DNA from: Andrena cerasifolii
Lineage: Eukaryota; Arthropoda; Insecta; Hymenoptera; Andrenidae
DNA length: 64,000 bases
Direction: 5' to 3'
Assembly: GCF_050908995.1 (NCBI RefSeq)
Contig: NC_135126.1
Location: forward strand, 4,278,001-4,342,000
A model generated the notes under the pieces. That model saw only the letters and a list, made by a program, of their open reading frames with translations. It was not told the DNA's origin and did no database searches. Of the stretch, positions 49,913-62,444 are shown one piece after another. Position 1 is the stretch's first letter. Each line of letters begins with the position of its first letter. Made by a program: the position numbers and the translations under genes.

Positions 49913-52900
49913 AGCTCGCTCCCTCTCCTTCCCTTCGTTTCCCTTCGCTCACGAGAGCTCAGGTTTTTTTCTATCGCCCCCTGAAGATGAGTTATGAACC
50001 GACAGGTCGCTCGAACATGCTTCCTCATCGGCCTCGACCCGGACGAGGACCCCGCCAGTAATTAAGAACGGCCACCAAAAAAGGGCAGAGCGCGCTTTCC
50101 ACCGAGATACAATTAAGCGGACGTCCGGCGAAGGATCTTGAGAGGGCGTGTTGTTGGTCTTGTTACCAGGAAGAAAAATTACCGAGCTTGAAATGTGTTT
50201 ATTTGGGGAGTCGTCGTTTAACGGTTTTCGTTCTTTAGGGCCCGTGGATCTTGTTCCGAGCTGTGAGACTAATGCTTGAAACGTTGGACGCGACGAAGAA
50301 GCAGAAGGGTTGAAGGTACACAAAATATCCTCAAATTCGTGAGGTACGAAATATTGCACGATTAAATGAGCGTAATTAAAGAGAATGCCTTCTACTATCA
50401 TCCCTATGATACAGTGAATTCATCGATCGGTATGGAGACTGTTTACCAGATTTTCCACGACTTCTTGTCCTCCCCCAACCTCACTGCATCGACGAGCACG
50501 TGGGTGGGGTGGAAGTCACCGGGGGCCACGGAAATTTTAATCGAATTTATCGCAATGCTATTCATGAGGGAGACAGAAAGAGAGATAGGGTAGCGGAGGA
50601 AGGACGAGAAGGTCGAGCAGGAGAGGCACACAGAGTCGTATATCTCGACGTCACGTATAGAGAAGCCAGCAGCGTCGGATGTACTCGTCTCTGGAGCGCG
50701 TCTCCGCTGGCCATCCCCTATATCTCTCACCACCCTTCGAGATTGTCGACACGCGCAAGCCAAAAGTGCCGCACGCTGCACGTAAGTTTCCGCGAAGCAA
50801 GTTTCCTCTCTTCTCTTTGGCGAGTATACGCCGACTAATCGGAATTACAAATACTCGCCTGCTATCTCCTCATCCACCCCCTTTTTGGTGCTCACTGACA
50901 GTCGCCTCATCCATTTCTCTTATGGACACAATTCGGGTTTCGCGACGTAATAGAATTGCTGTGCTACTGTATACGTTTCAAAAGTGACGTAGATCACAAA
51001 TTCATAAATCTGAAGTCAGTAGAACGCATGCTTCATTTTTTTTAAATTCTGGTTTGAAAATCGTAGCGATACGAAGCAAATATTTATTCTTTTTGGTGTA
51101 GATTAGCTTCTTGTGTTATTTGAAAATTTCCATGCCAGGTTTTTGTGAAACAGTTTATGAAATCCTTACAATTTTGTCTGGTACATTTGATAGTGTCATT
51201 AATAATTTTACTAGGGAAGATTATTAATTCCCTGCGTCCATACACCGTCTGTATAGTTTATATTGCCTTTACGGATGAATGGTGGCATTGAGCAGTGTAT
51301 TTAGGGTGGCCAACTCCTTGCGTAAATTCGAGCGACCAGAAGGCCAGGAGAAGGTAAATTGATTTTGCACGGACCGTTGCAGAACTTGGTCGATTTATTT
51401 GATTATAGCGCGCATGATTAGCAATATTGACAAATTAACTCTCGGCCAGTTGCTCGGACACTTGGCACGCATATTGGTTACCCCAGGCTGAAGTTATCCA
51501 CCCTCGTTTACTGGGCTTGTTTTGCTCTATACTCGGACTTTGGTACAACTGCGACATATGCGAGCAAAATATTCCAGTAGTTTAAGAAAAGTAACAACTA
51601 TGCTGAATTTATGTCATAAAAACTGTTAACGGGAAAATCCCTGCTTTCGAAAACCCACAATTTGAGAAATAAATCAGTCGAATTGGCAATTGACTTTGAG
51701 TCTAGCCATTTTTAGGATCAAAAACAATTTCCTACCCATGCATGAACGAAGATTAAAAATTTTCCCATTATATACCAAGAATTCAAATGAAGGATATTTA
51801 GTCTGGCGATGCTCTTAGTGGCTTTTTCTAAATTTTGAATGTAACACGCGTGAGGGATGCTCCACGCGAGGGGTCCTTTTAGCATATTGCTTTGCACACC
51901 GGACAATCTTGAGATTAAAGCCGCGGACAAAATCAGAGACGGCTCTGTCACCTAAAAGAGCATCGCGAAAGTCGTAGAAACGGTTCGCCGCGAAGACGGG
52001 CGACACAGAGGACGAGGGAACGAGATAGGCGGAGGCATTCGACTCCATATCCATATCCACATCAAACTTGTACCTCGCCCCCTCGAAGCCAGACCCGAAA
52101 CTTTTCCTCGTATGTAATTCGATATGGAAACGAAGTGGGAAAGGGAGCCGGCTGGAAACGAAGAACACCGCACCGAGACGTAAAACGACCATACTGATGC
52201 ATAACCCGTGCCCCGATTTAAAAATCCCTCGTCTCTACTCGCAAACGAATGTTTTTCAGGTCAACGAAGTACTTCGATACCGTGCAAGCGAACCGAATTT
52301 ATTAATGCAATCCACCATTCACGAATCGATGCTGCCGAAGATCATGGAAACGAGAAATATTGTAGCCACAATCCAGAGGACTTGTAGGAATTCAGGACAA
52401 AAGAGATTTTTACTGACTAACAGTAACCGATGAAGTGGAACAGTGGAATTTGATCAGATTTACTCATCAGTTCCAGCATTGGAATGTAATAATCCCAGGT
52501 TATGGCACGAAAGTCAACGATTACGCGCGAATCCTAAAATTCCCAGTGAATTTATCCACCAACAGCGTTTGATGGAGCATTATAATGTAGATTTGCCGGG
52601 GGTGATTCATACGATTGCATAAAATTGCGCACAGACGGCGTAACGAGTGCAGAAACACGCGGGCAGACCTTTAATGTCCCGCACGATGTGGCATTCGATG
52701 TAACGTCGCGTAATTTGGGGCTGGTCATGGGGATCGTTAAGGCGACTACGAAGTCGTGAGCGCATTTAAACGTCGGGTAAACACTATTTACTACCCCCTA
52801 AATAAGTTTACGTCCTGTCGAGATCCTCTTTCACGCTACGGTCCCCGCTTGTTCCCAAAACTACAGTGTCTTCCCAGATCAATTGGGGGAGGAAGCTCAG

Positions 52901-55900
52901 TCGCGCTATGAAACAGCAATCGCCGAAACGAATAGCGAAGAGGTAGAAAGAGCCAGGGATGTGTTCGAAGGAATTTTAATTGCCGTGTCAGAGATGGTTT
53001 CATAAATCAGCAGGAAATAGCCAGAGCCGGGGGGAATAAATCTTGCATCGAGACAAGCAACAAAACGGGCGAGACATAAATCGTCTTTTGCGTCGATCCG
53101 ATCAGATACATCGTATTCAGAAGCTAACTACAGGTCCTGGGTCGCCGATACTTATGTCCGAACGACTTTATCCCCGGCGAGTGACCCTCGTTCGCTGCTC
53201 GTACGCCAGCTCGTGAACGTAAGGGCGTTAGATCAGTAGGGTTGGAACGAAAAGGAGTCTCCTTAGGGCACTTAAGGGCGTCCTCGTGCGACCCTAACCC
53301 CCTGCCGCCCCCGCGAACGGATTCTCCAAACAACTTCATGATTTGCTTGATTGCACCCGCCGATAACTGCTCCGGGATACATGCAAGAGACTCGCAGGAA
53401 AGTGGAAGAAGCGTCATCGTTCTATCGCGGGTTTGGAATCTATCGCCCCCATCCCGCGAAGCCCCGTCCCTGATCCAGAGGCCGCTATAAATCTTCCGCG
53501 CGTTCATCGAGGAATGTGGCAAGAAATCGTATATCAAGTACTAGAAACCCTTGGTCAATTTCAAATTAATGCCGCTGAGTTTCGAACCTTTGAAGAGTTT
53601 AGAGCTTACCTATGATTTTGGAAACTAGCAAGCCGCAATAATCACTGTCTCCCCAGTAGACTATCAATGTTGAAATCATTTTTCAATCCCTCCGAGAATC
53701 TTAGGAGCTTCTAAATCAATTCAAACCATCAGTGATGACGAGGTTAATTAGTAAACGCGATCTGGACGAAATCTAACTGATGACGGTCATCCAGTTGGGT
53801 TCACAGCATCAGGTCTCAGTGGTCAGCTCAAAGCAGGTCTGGTTAGCAGAGGAAGCTTTATTTCCACCTACCGTACGCTACTTACGTTACGGGGCAGCGT
53901 AACGAGAGTTGAGGAACGCGCGTTTACGTTCCCGAACCCGTACGTCGGCCGTGTATATGCGAGTGTTCAGGAAGGACGCAGTCGGCAAAGTACAAGCTAG
54001 CCTTCAGCCAGCGTGAAAGGCCCTCGGCCAACCAGATTTACTACGCTCTCCTGTAATTATCATCATAAAGTCGACTTTACGAGCAGTAAGAGCCCTCGTA
54101 AAGGAATGCTTCATTTCGCCCTCGCCCACACCCGCCACCCCCTTCGTCCCCCACGGCCCCTTTCGACGACCCTCGGGCTACACCACCTACGGGAAACCAC
54201 CTTGGCCATCACTCGGCCACTCTCTCCTACGCTTCACCCTTCGACCAGTAGCCTGTCCTTCCGTTCCCGCGCGACGCTGCCCTTCGACCGCACCGCGAAC
54301 GTTACAACCTATTTTGGCCACCTTTTACTTGCTCCTCAGTGCGATGTAGATCGCGGGAGGCTAACGAGTCGATCTATCGAGGCGGTTGCACGTTAATGAG
54401 AAACGACAGGATGAGAAACGGCCCGGTCGTAATTAGTTCCACCGACCTTTGCGCCTGGGATTCGACCGTTCTGATTTCGCGAAGGAATAATAATTAGGCG
54501 AGTGGTGGATATCGATCACCTCGTCGTTAACCGTGGGAAATTAGGAGAAAACAAATTTCGTACGACGTTGTTGTATTGAATTGGAATACTCCATATGGAA
54601 ATGGTCCCTGAACATCCCGCGAGCAGTTCCTGTCTAAGTTTGCATGCTGAGCCATCGCTAGCTTCATAATGTAACAAGTTTTATCTACTAAACAATGGGA
54701 ATCATTGACAATTCGACAAAAATGATAACTGTTTGTTAACTAGGTACGAAATGGATAGAATGGACACAGGAACAGCAGTACCTACTAGTTGCCAAACGTG
54801 TATATTTTATTACCGTCATATTTACTAGTCGACCAACAACTTGTTTGCTTTCTAAGATACACAGTACTGCCTCCATCTGCTGCCTAGGGGAAATACGGTA
54901 GTAATATAGAGGTTTCCATTAATGCTTTGTCGTTTAACTAGACTGACTCCGGAACGCCTTCCGCTGTCCGCGGAGGATTACGTTTACCCAGTGGAGAACA
55001 GAGTATCCAGACTCTGGGTATCAATCATTGTTGCTCCTTGACTCGAACAATTCCACGTTTTCCGAAAACTCAACTTTAAGCGAATCCATTCCCATTCAAA
55101 CCATAAAAGACTCTCGAGCTCTAAAATTTTCCTCACCACCGTCCTTTCGATATTTCGTTCGGCATAACCTCGACAAAGATATCTGCATCTCAGAGAACAA
55201 CCACTCGAGCCTTTCAAACGCAAATCCTTCAAACAGTGCGCGTGATTAATCGACGGGCTACGAATTCACAAACGGGTGCCGGCCCCCATCGATTCCTTTT
55301 TACTTCTCCCGCCGCTATTGCCATGATCGAATTAACGATCAGCTTTGAACACTACGTTTGCTACCTGTCAAATACTTTAATGCCATTATCTTCATTAGCG
55401 GCGGAACCAGCGCGGATTACAATACCTAATGAACCACCTCGTGACGGTCGAGAGCAACTTTTTCCAAGCTCTCTCCGTCGTCGCCTTTCTTCCCTACCCG
55501 CCTCCGTTCCGTCTTCGTCGCTCCGAGCCCCCTGACGAATTTCCCCTTTCCCTCTTGCCGCCACGTCGCTTGGCCAGCAATCTCCTTTCCCCCCGAAGGG
55601 TGCCGCCGTGAAAGCCAAATAAAAATAAACAAATTTGTTTGTATCGCAAATGCCCGGTCTGCGAGAGGCCCTTTGAGTGGAGCGAGACGGCCAAGTATAC
55701 TGGTTAACTCGGATTTGCAATTTTAATTACGTACCGTGACGAGATGTGCGACGAGAGAACGAAGGAGGAGGAGGTGGTGGCGAAGGGAAAGACAAAATTA
55801 GCCGAGCAGAGCGGGATCGTCGAACGAAAAGAAAACTTCTGCGACGTCTGATACCAGCTGGCATCAATTTTCGTACTCATTTTCATCCGAGCTATCACAA

Positions 55901-58900
55901 TCTCCTTCTTGTACCACATAGACTCATGTACAGCCGTCTTTACTCCATGGCAAACGGTCTACTGTCCCAGCAATAGACATCCCCCGATACAGCAACGCGA
56001 GCTAAATTTTCCGAATAACTGGTTTCGCGCTATTAATCGCTGCCTTTCATCCACTCACCGCCCTAATTATCGTCGCACATTACGTAGCTTTCTGCAATGC
56101 TAAAGTGTCCTTAACGAAGGGGCAATTTCGGAGTGGTCCTCCGATGGATAATTCACCCGCGAACTGGCCAACTCGATTATCCCCGATATTACATTACGCG
56201 AGAAATAATGGAACGAGCGTAATCTCCCCCGTCGGTTTTTCTGCGTCTCCGAACTGCGCGGGAGGAGCGGGGCCGGGTGAGCGGAGCAGGGTTGGACGAC
56301 TTTGCTATCCTTTGACTCGTCCTGCGGCCTGCGGTGCATTAAGAAATGCCGAAACAAAGGCAGAGAGACGACGACAGAATGCCGGCGAGGGAGAGCCGTT
56401 CGTCGCGCTGCCGACGAGCTCTCCGCCTTTGCAAACGTTTTAAGTGGCAAGTTGTCTTGGCCGTCGCTCCTTTTTTGTTGCCCTCTCTCCGTCGATTCGT
56501 CAAAGACGAACTTCAGTTGTAGACGCGAAAATAACCGTCCCACCACGGACCGCGGTTCCTTTCAAAGGAGCCCGCTTTTTTCAAACGACGCTCGATAGTT
56601 GCTGCCCGATTCCTCCGCGGGGCTCTATTAATACGCCAAGCTGCGATTCTCCTTGGTTCCTGAGCGTCTGTTACTTTAGCCTCTTAGGAAAACGTGGAAG
56701 TCGCGAGGAAGTTCGGATCGGTGACGAGTAAGGAAGATATTCTGAAAGTAGCTTGGTGGGAGAGAAGTCGAAGTCGGCCAGCATCGATCCCGGCCACCTT
56801 CGTATTCGATCTGTCCACGCGTGTCTGCGGAAATCTTCCGACGTTTTTCGAATAAAATTTTCGAATAAACAATACTGTTGTTAGAAATGCGAACGCGGCA
56901 GGATCTTTTTTTATTCCGTGTCGGGCATTTAATTTATTCCATGTTTATCACATTTGCCCCGCGAAATTTGACTCGTATCTCTTTGAAAACTTTGACAGGC
57001 GTCGCAAACTCCTATTACTGTGGCCTGCCACATGGGAGCAGACCGTCGTTTCTGGCTGGGTTCATACTTCACGCCCAACGTCCACAGTGTCACACGGTGT
57101 AACGTATCGACTGTTCCCGACGTACCTACATGCTAACAGTTAGCTCCAGTTTGTATGACAGCGGACGTCAGCCCGCACAATCGAAGTTCAGACACGCTGG
57201 CCATCGAAGATTCCATCGACAATTGGATACCATTAACGGTGCCTTTAGAATGGCACGCGAGACACGGGAATCCGTTTCGAGTAACCCGATATGCGATGAA
57301 AAGTATCTGTCCCTTTAGGTTCTATCTATGGAAGCCATTGGAAGCAATGGACGAATAGAAGAATGGTAGGAATAATCATGTAACAGAAGAAGGCTTCGTG
57401 ACACTTTGGTTCGAACGATGTATCGGACGACACACTTAAATGAGTTGCATGAGTTATATAGAATACTAGTATACATCAGTTTTGCCAATGGATAATGCGA
57501 GGACCACACATTTTCCTTCGAAGAGTTGAATTTTTCATTGGGAACTGGAAAAAATTCTTCTAGGAAAAATGGGACTTGTCATGACTCAGAAGTCTGTAAT
57601 TAAGGATAGATATGTATACACGTAATAAGTTCTTGAAATAGGCTACAGGATTTTCCAAAGCAGAGAAGCGAGAAAAGGGAGATAAAAGATCGAAGTAGCG
57701 GAGAGCACAGGAGCAGCCCGAGGCACATTTTGAATAAGATCGAGAACAGAAGAAGGGGAGAAGAAGGCAGGGAGACGGTATCCCATCGGGAAAAGGGATT
57801 CGCTGCCCTATCTGCGAATGATTTGTGAATATGCAAGGGCAATGGGACGCCTCCTTCGGGAACTCGACGGTCAAGATAGTCCCCGATTCCCGGGGCACCT
57901 AAAACACGGAAAATATTCGAGTGGACAGCCGCAAATTTATCGTTCATGGCGTCCCTAAATTTTCCATTACACATCGAATCCCGAACATGTCGAAAAAGAA
58001 TGTGCTTGGAATTCATTCGTTCTGCCCCCGACTGCTCCCATAAATATTCGTCTTCCTCTCTATCCCTATGCATAATTTTGCAATTGATTTTTTAATTATA
58101 TGCTCCACCATTTACGCAAAGTTTATGGTTTGCTTTCTAATCAATAATATTTCTTCATCCAAAAATTGATCCAAGTGACTCGAAACTTTCAGAAACGTGG
58201 TCGTTGAAATGAGCGCCCAGCTGATATTAATTTTGCAGCTGAATACGTAAATTCTGAGTGCGAAATGGTTCGCTGACGATGATGAAAGGGCCAGAGGTTG
58301 GGCAGCCTCAGTGAAGTGGAAAACTGCATTTATCGTTTCGCGCCCCGCGAAGAGAAAGGGGTATTTCTTTCGGTCGTTATTATGGCTCTTAGGGTTGTTA
58401 ACGCCTCGCGGCAAGCACCGTGCCTCGGTAATAAAGCCCTAAGAATACAGAGCCGATCGTAAAATGATAATTGCCCGCAGTAAAGCTAAGTGATATTGAA
58501 CTTGATGTCGACGCCGAACGGCCGAACCAAGCGGAACCGAAGCGTTATGGTGGTCGCTACGGGGCAGGTGGCTTCCTCTAAGGATATATGGCGGCTATTG
58601 AGTCCCTACAACGGCTAGCCGCTAAAATAATCATCGGAAAGAACTTTAACGAATTTCGGTGCAGTTACGACTTTCGTGCTGGCGCTGGAAAGAATTGCAA
58701 GAATTACGAGTTACTAAATAGCAAAGCGGGGAAATTGCTTTCCTAGAACAGTTAGCTCAGCGCCCTTAAAAGGTCTCCAAGTTTCGCCTCGTAAAACTTC
58801 TGCGACAATAAGTGACCTCATGCCTCTGTATTCCCTTCAGACTGGTAATAACTATGATTGGTCATCAATTTGTACAGAATTTAATAATCCAAATATTCTG

Positions 58901-59486
58901 ATTTCAATCTTCAATTTTTATGCTAAATGAGTTCGTCTATTCGTCACTCCTAATGGAACAATAAAAGCTATTACCAAATAATTGGGAACATCGCATTAGT
59001 TGTATTCTTTTTGGTTACCTTCTACGCCCCGCTCATGTTCCTTCACTATATTTTAATTCGATGAGCTATAAACCCGTCCCCCAGTAAGCTCCCTTCTCTT
59101 TAACCCTTCTTCTCATTCTTACAAAGCCCCGCCACCCTCTCATGCCCTCCAACCCCCATGGATCCTACGCTTTCCCGCATTCGTTCCGCGATCAGGCCCT
59201 TCGTACCCCTCCGCCTTCGACGGCCGCCGGGACACGCGTGTATGCCCGCACACAGGCACGCACAGGCGCAGGCACGTTCACAGTGAATCGAATGCCGCGT
59301 GTTCACTCTCGAAGCGCACACAAGTCGATGGCTCACCTCGTCGCTGGAAAGTTTCCCGCAATTTTGCGTCTCCTCGACAGGAATAATTCATCGTGTCCCG
59401 TGAAACTTTTACGATTTCCACGAACGACGTGCGACGAGCCCAATCGAAATCTGAAGGCATATCGACGATGCGCCTTCGACGCGACG

Positions 59487-59556
59487 ATGGGGGAGACAGA
59501 GAGGAGGAGGAGGGGGGGCGGGAAGGAAGGAGAAGAAGAAGGAAAAAGGAGAAAAC
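59487..59556 (+). repeat. Long purine tract
   Basis: About 70 bases are almost entirely A and G, with a seven-G run and GGA, GAA and GGAA units, broken only by single C bases near 59498 and 59519. Tracts of this kind can adopt triplex (H-DNA) structure and slip in replication. The frames crossing it translate to Glu, Gly and Arg runs, which I do not treat as protein. Confidence 0.82.
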
Positions 59557-61533
59557 GGTGCCGGTGAAATTTTCGTGAAATAGTATTTGCCGCATGCTAA
59601 TAGCGCGAAACGTGCTGATAACGTAATGCGAACAGTCGAGGGAGAAGGCCGGGGGCCTGGGAAGGTAGGTAAAGAGGCGTGAATTCGTTGAATCGACGGG
59701 CGCCAGCCGACAGACGTAACGAACGTGACGAGAAGCCGCTGGAAGTTTTTTAATGTGAGAATGTAGCACGTGCGATTATACGTGTCCCGGTGCAGTATGC
59801 ATATTGTAACGGGGCAAAAAACGAGCAGATGCTGGCATTCGGGAAAGTTCTGCCGCGCCACAGGGCACGTACGATGTTTTACATTTAAAATGGATACAAG
59901 GGCCCCGTATCCGCGTTATTCTTCTCCGGGCGCACCGGTGTGTTTTTTAACGGTGCCGTGTCGCGAGCGAAAATCTGAATTCCTTAACGCCGGAATATTC
60001 ATAATAGAACTCCCCGCGTTCTACGTACGTACGTTAGGGAACTGTTACTGGCAAACTGTTAACGCCCCGGCGATACTTTCACGTATATCGTGGGGTATAG
60101 AAAACGCAAAGGGGGCAATAAAATGCTGGCCATGAAGCAGGGAAGTTGAATGTGAAAAGAAACGCGCTGTGTAAAGGTAGCAGTGAGTTATACCTTTGAA
60201 CGCAAATGAGTTGCGACATGCATGTCTTTTGAAAACTGGTCTCACGAGGAACATCGTGCAATTAAATTAATTCGTCCCTAGGTGTAAAGTCGTCTTGAAT
60301 ATTTAAACAATATACGTTCTTCAGTACCACCACTTGCACTCCATTTTTTGTTGAGGAAAATGAGCGTACAGAGCCAAAACCATATCACGGTTACAGTGGA
60401 AGTGTAATGAATGAAAAGGGGAACGCGTGTAGTTTTTCTTCTGAAAAGGGCAATCAATTTTTACAATAACAAATTGCTAATATCGCATGCAACATTAAAT
60501 TCGACTATTTAATGAAAATACACTTGTAATCTAGTTTGAATTCTAAAGCAACAATCGTCAAAGGTGTGAACAGACCGGTGTCTGACCACATACTGGTCGT
60601 TTCTACTTGTCTGCTTTCTCTCGCAACATAACTGTCCTCAAAGGCAGCACAAAAGAAAGATCTTCTCCCTTCTTCACCAATTACCTTCCGACTATGGCCC
60701 AACCATAACTTTCCCTCTGTATCGTCACTCCACTCGTCAAAAAATGGAAATGGGGAGACGGAGTAAAGTGAGCCAAAACAAGTTTGAAGTAGAATAAAAA
60801 TTTTCCCTTTTCGTTAAATGACGAATAGTAATACTTAAATTCAACTCAGAGTATATTGAAATTCAACTTGAAAAAAATTATGCAAGACGCATCATTTTAC
60901 CCCATGTATGGAGAATTAACATTACTTCAATATAACTTACATGCCTCCATTTTCAGAGAAGTTAACTTATTTGCATTATTTCCATCTTAAAAACGAAGAA
61001 TTCCTAAGCAATAAATTTCATACATCTCTTAGTTTCGAGGATACTAATCCACAATACGAATTTTCCTTAATTTATACATTCTGCGTGGACATTAGTAGCC
61101 CAGGCATTATGATCGGAAATGTTAGACGAAGTTGAACCAGCTCCGATCGAGAAGGGCGCGGGAGGTGTGCAGGAAAAGGGCGGGAAGGATTAAAATGGGC
61201 CGTGTGTATAATCTACTTTGCATTTCCACGAACCCTTTCTAAGCGCGGCGACTAATACGGTAATGCATCGGAATCCCCTCAACGGGCGCGGTAGTTTCCG
61301 GTAGTCGTAAAGCTGGTTTAAGTAATTCCCGATAGAGGGAAGCTTTCTCCGTGTAGCTTCCGCCTCGAAATCTCTCTGCGAAGGTTCGTCTTCGACTCAG
61401 ATACTACTCGTACGCGAATTTCAATGACGTACTTTTTACAGAAACTTGAAAAAAACGAACCCTTCAAGCTGCGTCAGAGCAATCGCAAATAGCGTACTTT
61501 AAAGCCTTAAGCTTCACTATGAAAATGAGTACC

Positions 61534-61656
61534 TACGTAAAAATTCGAGATATTCATCAAAAAATTAAAAAGTCGCAGATTTTTAGGTCGTGTTTGTGCG
61601 CTACTAAAAATCTGCGACTGTTTAATTTTCTGATGAAAATCTGGATTTTTTACGGA
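61534..61656. other. Long hairpin, possibly a miniature foldback element
   Basis: The core arms 61553-61586 and 61604-61637 are reverse complements at 32 of 34 positions around a 17-base loop. The pairing extends outward to about 61534 and 61656 with 15 of 19 further matches. Total pairing is about 53 positions, longer than a typical insect pre-microRNA. No target-site duplication is evident. It ends 29 bases before the element at 61686. It may be an old foldback transposon, a hairpin-RNA locus, or part of a compound insertion. Confidence 0.85.
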
Positions 61657-61685
61657 CCATATCAGAGGTTTGGCGGGAAATGGCA

Positions 61686-62444
61686 TAAGGTGAATGTCCC
61701 AATTTCTGCTCATGTCCCCATTTCTGCTCATTTCGTATTTTTCTTATTATTATAAGCGTCACGTTTGTACTGTACTTACAACAAAATAATTCTAAATTAT
61801 TTGAACATTTACGCGAGTGTTGCACGAGCTTGGGGCTAATCAAAGTGCAGCATAAGCAACGAAAAACTTTTAAAACGAGAGACACATGATTTTTCCACGG
61901 TATTTTAGCTGGTTGTGGTAAGGAACAGGGTCACTATTGGTATTCGATAATTAGGCAGAAAATAGTGTTTGCAGTAAAAGTTCTTATTTATTAACAAAAG
62001 CAGATACCGTGTTGTGCTCTGGATGTAGATTTCGTACTATTTTATATTATTTTAAGTAGAAAACAGGTGATTAGGTTTAGGGTCAAGTGAATCACCGTCG
62101 TGTCCGAATTTCTACTCACCAAAATTTTGGCAACATAATCTCACAATTCAATATATGCTGTAAAGCATATGCTGAATATGCTGAAAGCATTTTATTTTTT
62201 GTTTATCATTATTTTATGCTTTACTGTTGTGTTATGAAACATCTCCATAAAAGATGTAACTTATTTTAACCTGAAAAGGCAACATATTATGTGAGCAGAA
62301 ATTGGTACAAATGGTGAGTAGAAATACATACATGATTAAAGAATTAATCAATTACTCTGCAAATTTTGATCACAAACAAATTTTTTACATCTTCTTTCTG
62401 ACGAGTAACCTCTTAAATGAGCAGAAATTGGGACATTCACCTTA
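61686..62444. mobile_element. Inverted-repeat element with iterated 18-base motif (759 bp)
   Basis: A perfect 28-base terminal inverted repeat lies at 61686-61713 and 62417-62444, beginning TAAGGTGAATGTCCC. The motif TGTCCCAATTTCTGCTCA occurs forward at 61695, at 61713 (one mismatch, directly abutting) and at 62101 (two mismatches). It occurs reversed at 62292 (one mismatch), 62315 (partial) and 62418 (exact). Forward copies fall in the left part and reverse copies in the right. Flanking bases are consistent with a TA target. The internal sequence is AT-rich with no frame above about 90 codons and no DDE-type transposase I can see. It is thus probably a non-autonomous derivative of a TA-targeting DNA transposon; the family is not identified. 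Confidence 0.9.

Larger units (their letters stand above)
47933..61533. other. Noncoding DNA, no gene recognised
   Basis: Across this 13.6-kb stretch frames stay under about 165 codons and overlap on both strands. Examples are 49949-50401 minus, 50500-50838 plus, 54013-54396 plus, 56100-56546 minus, 57600-58073 minus and 59278-59769 minus. None contains a domain I can name. CT or GA tracts occur at 49901-49912 and 59487-59556. Pyrimidine-rich, Pro/Arg-coding patches at 54110-54300 and 59090-59290 are composition effects. AT-rich parts such as 51000-51270, 54540-54900, 58850-59050 and 60280-61130 are empty. Confidence 0.55.
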
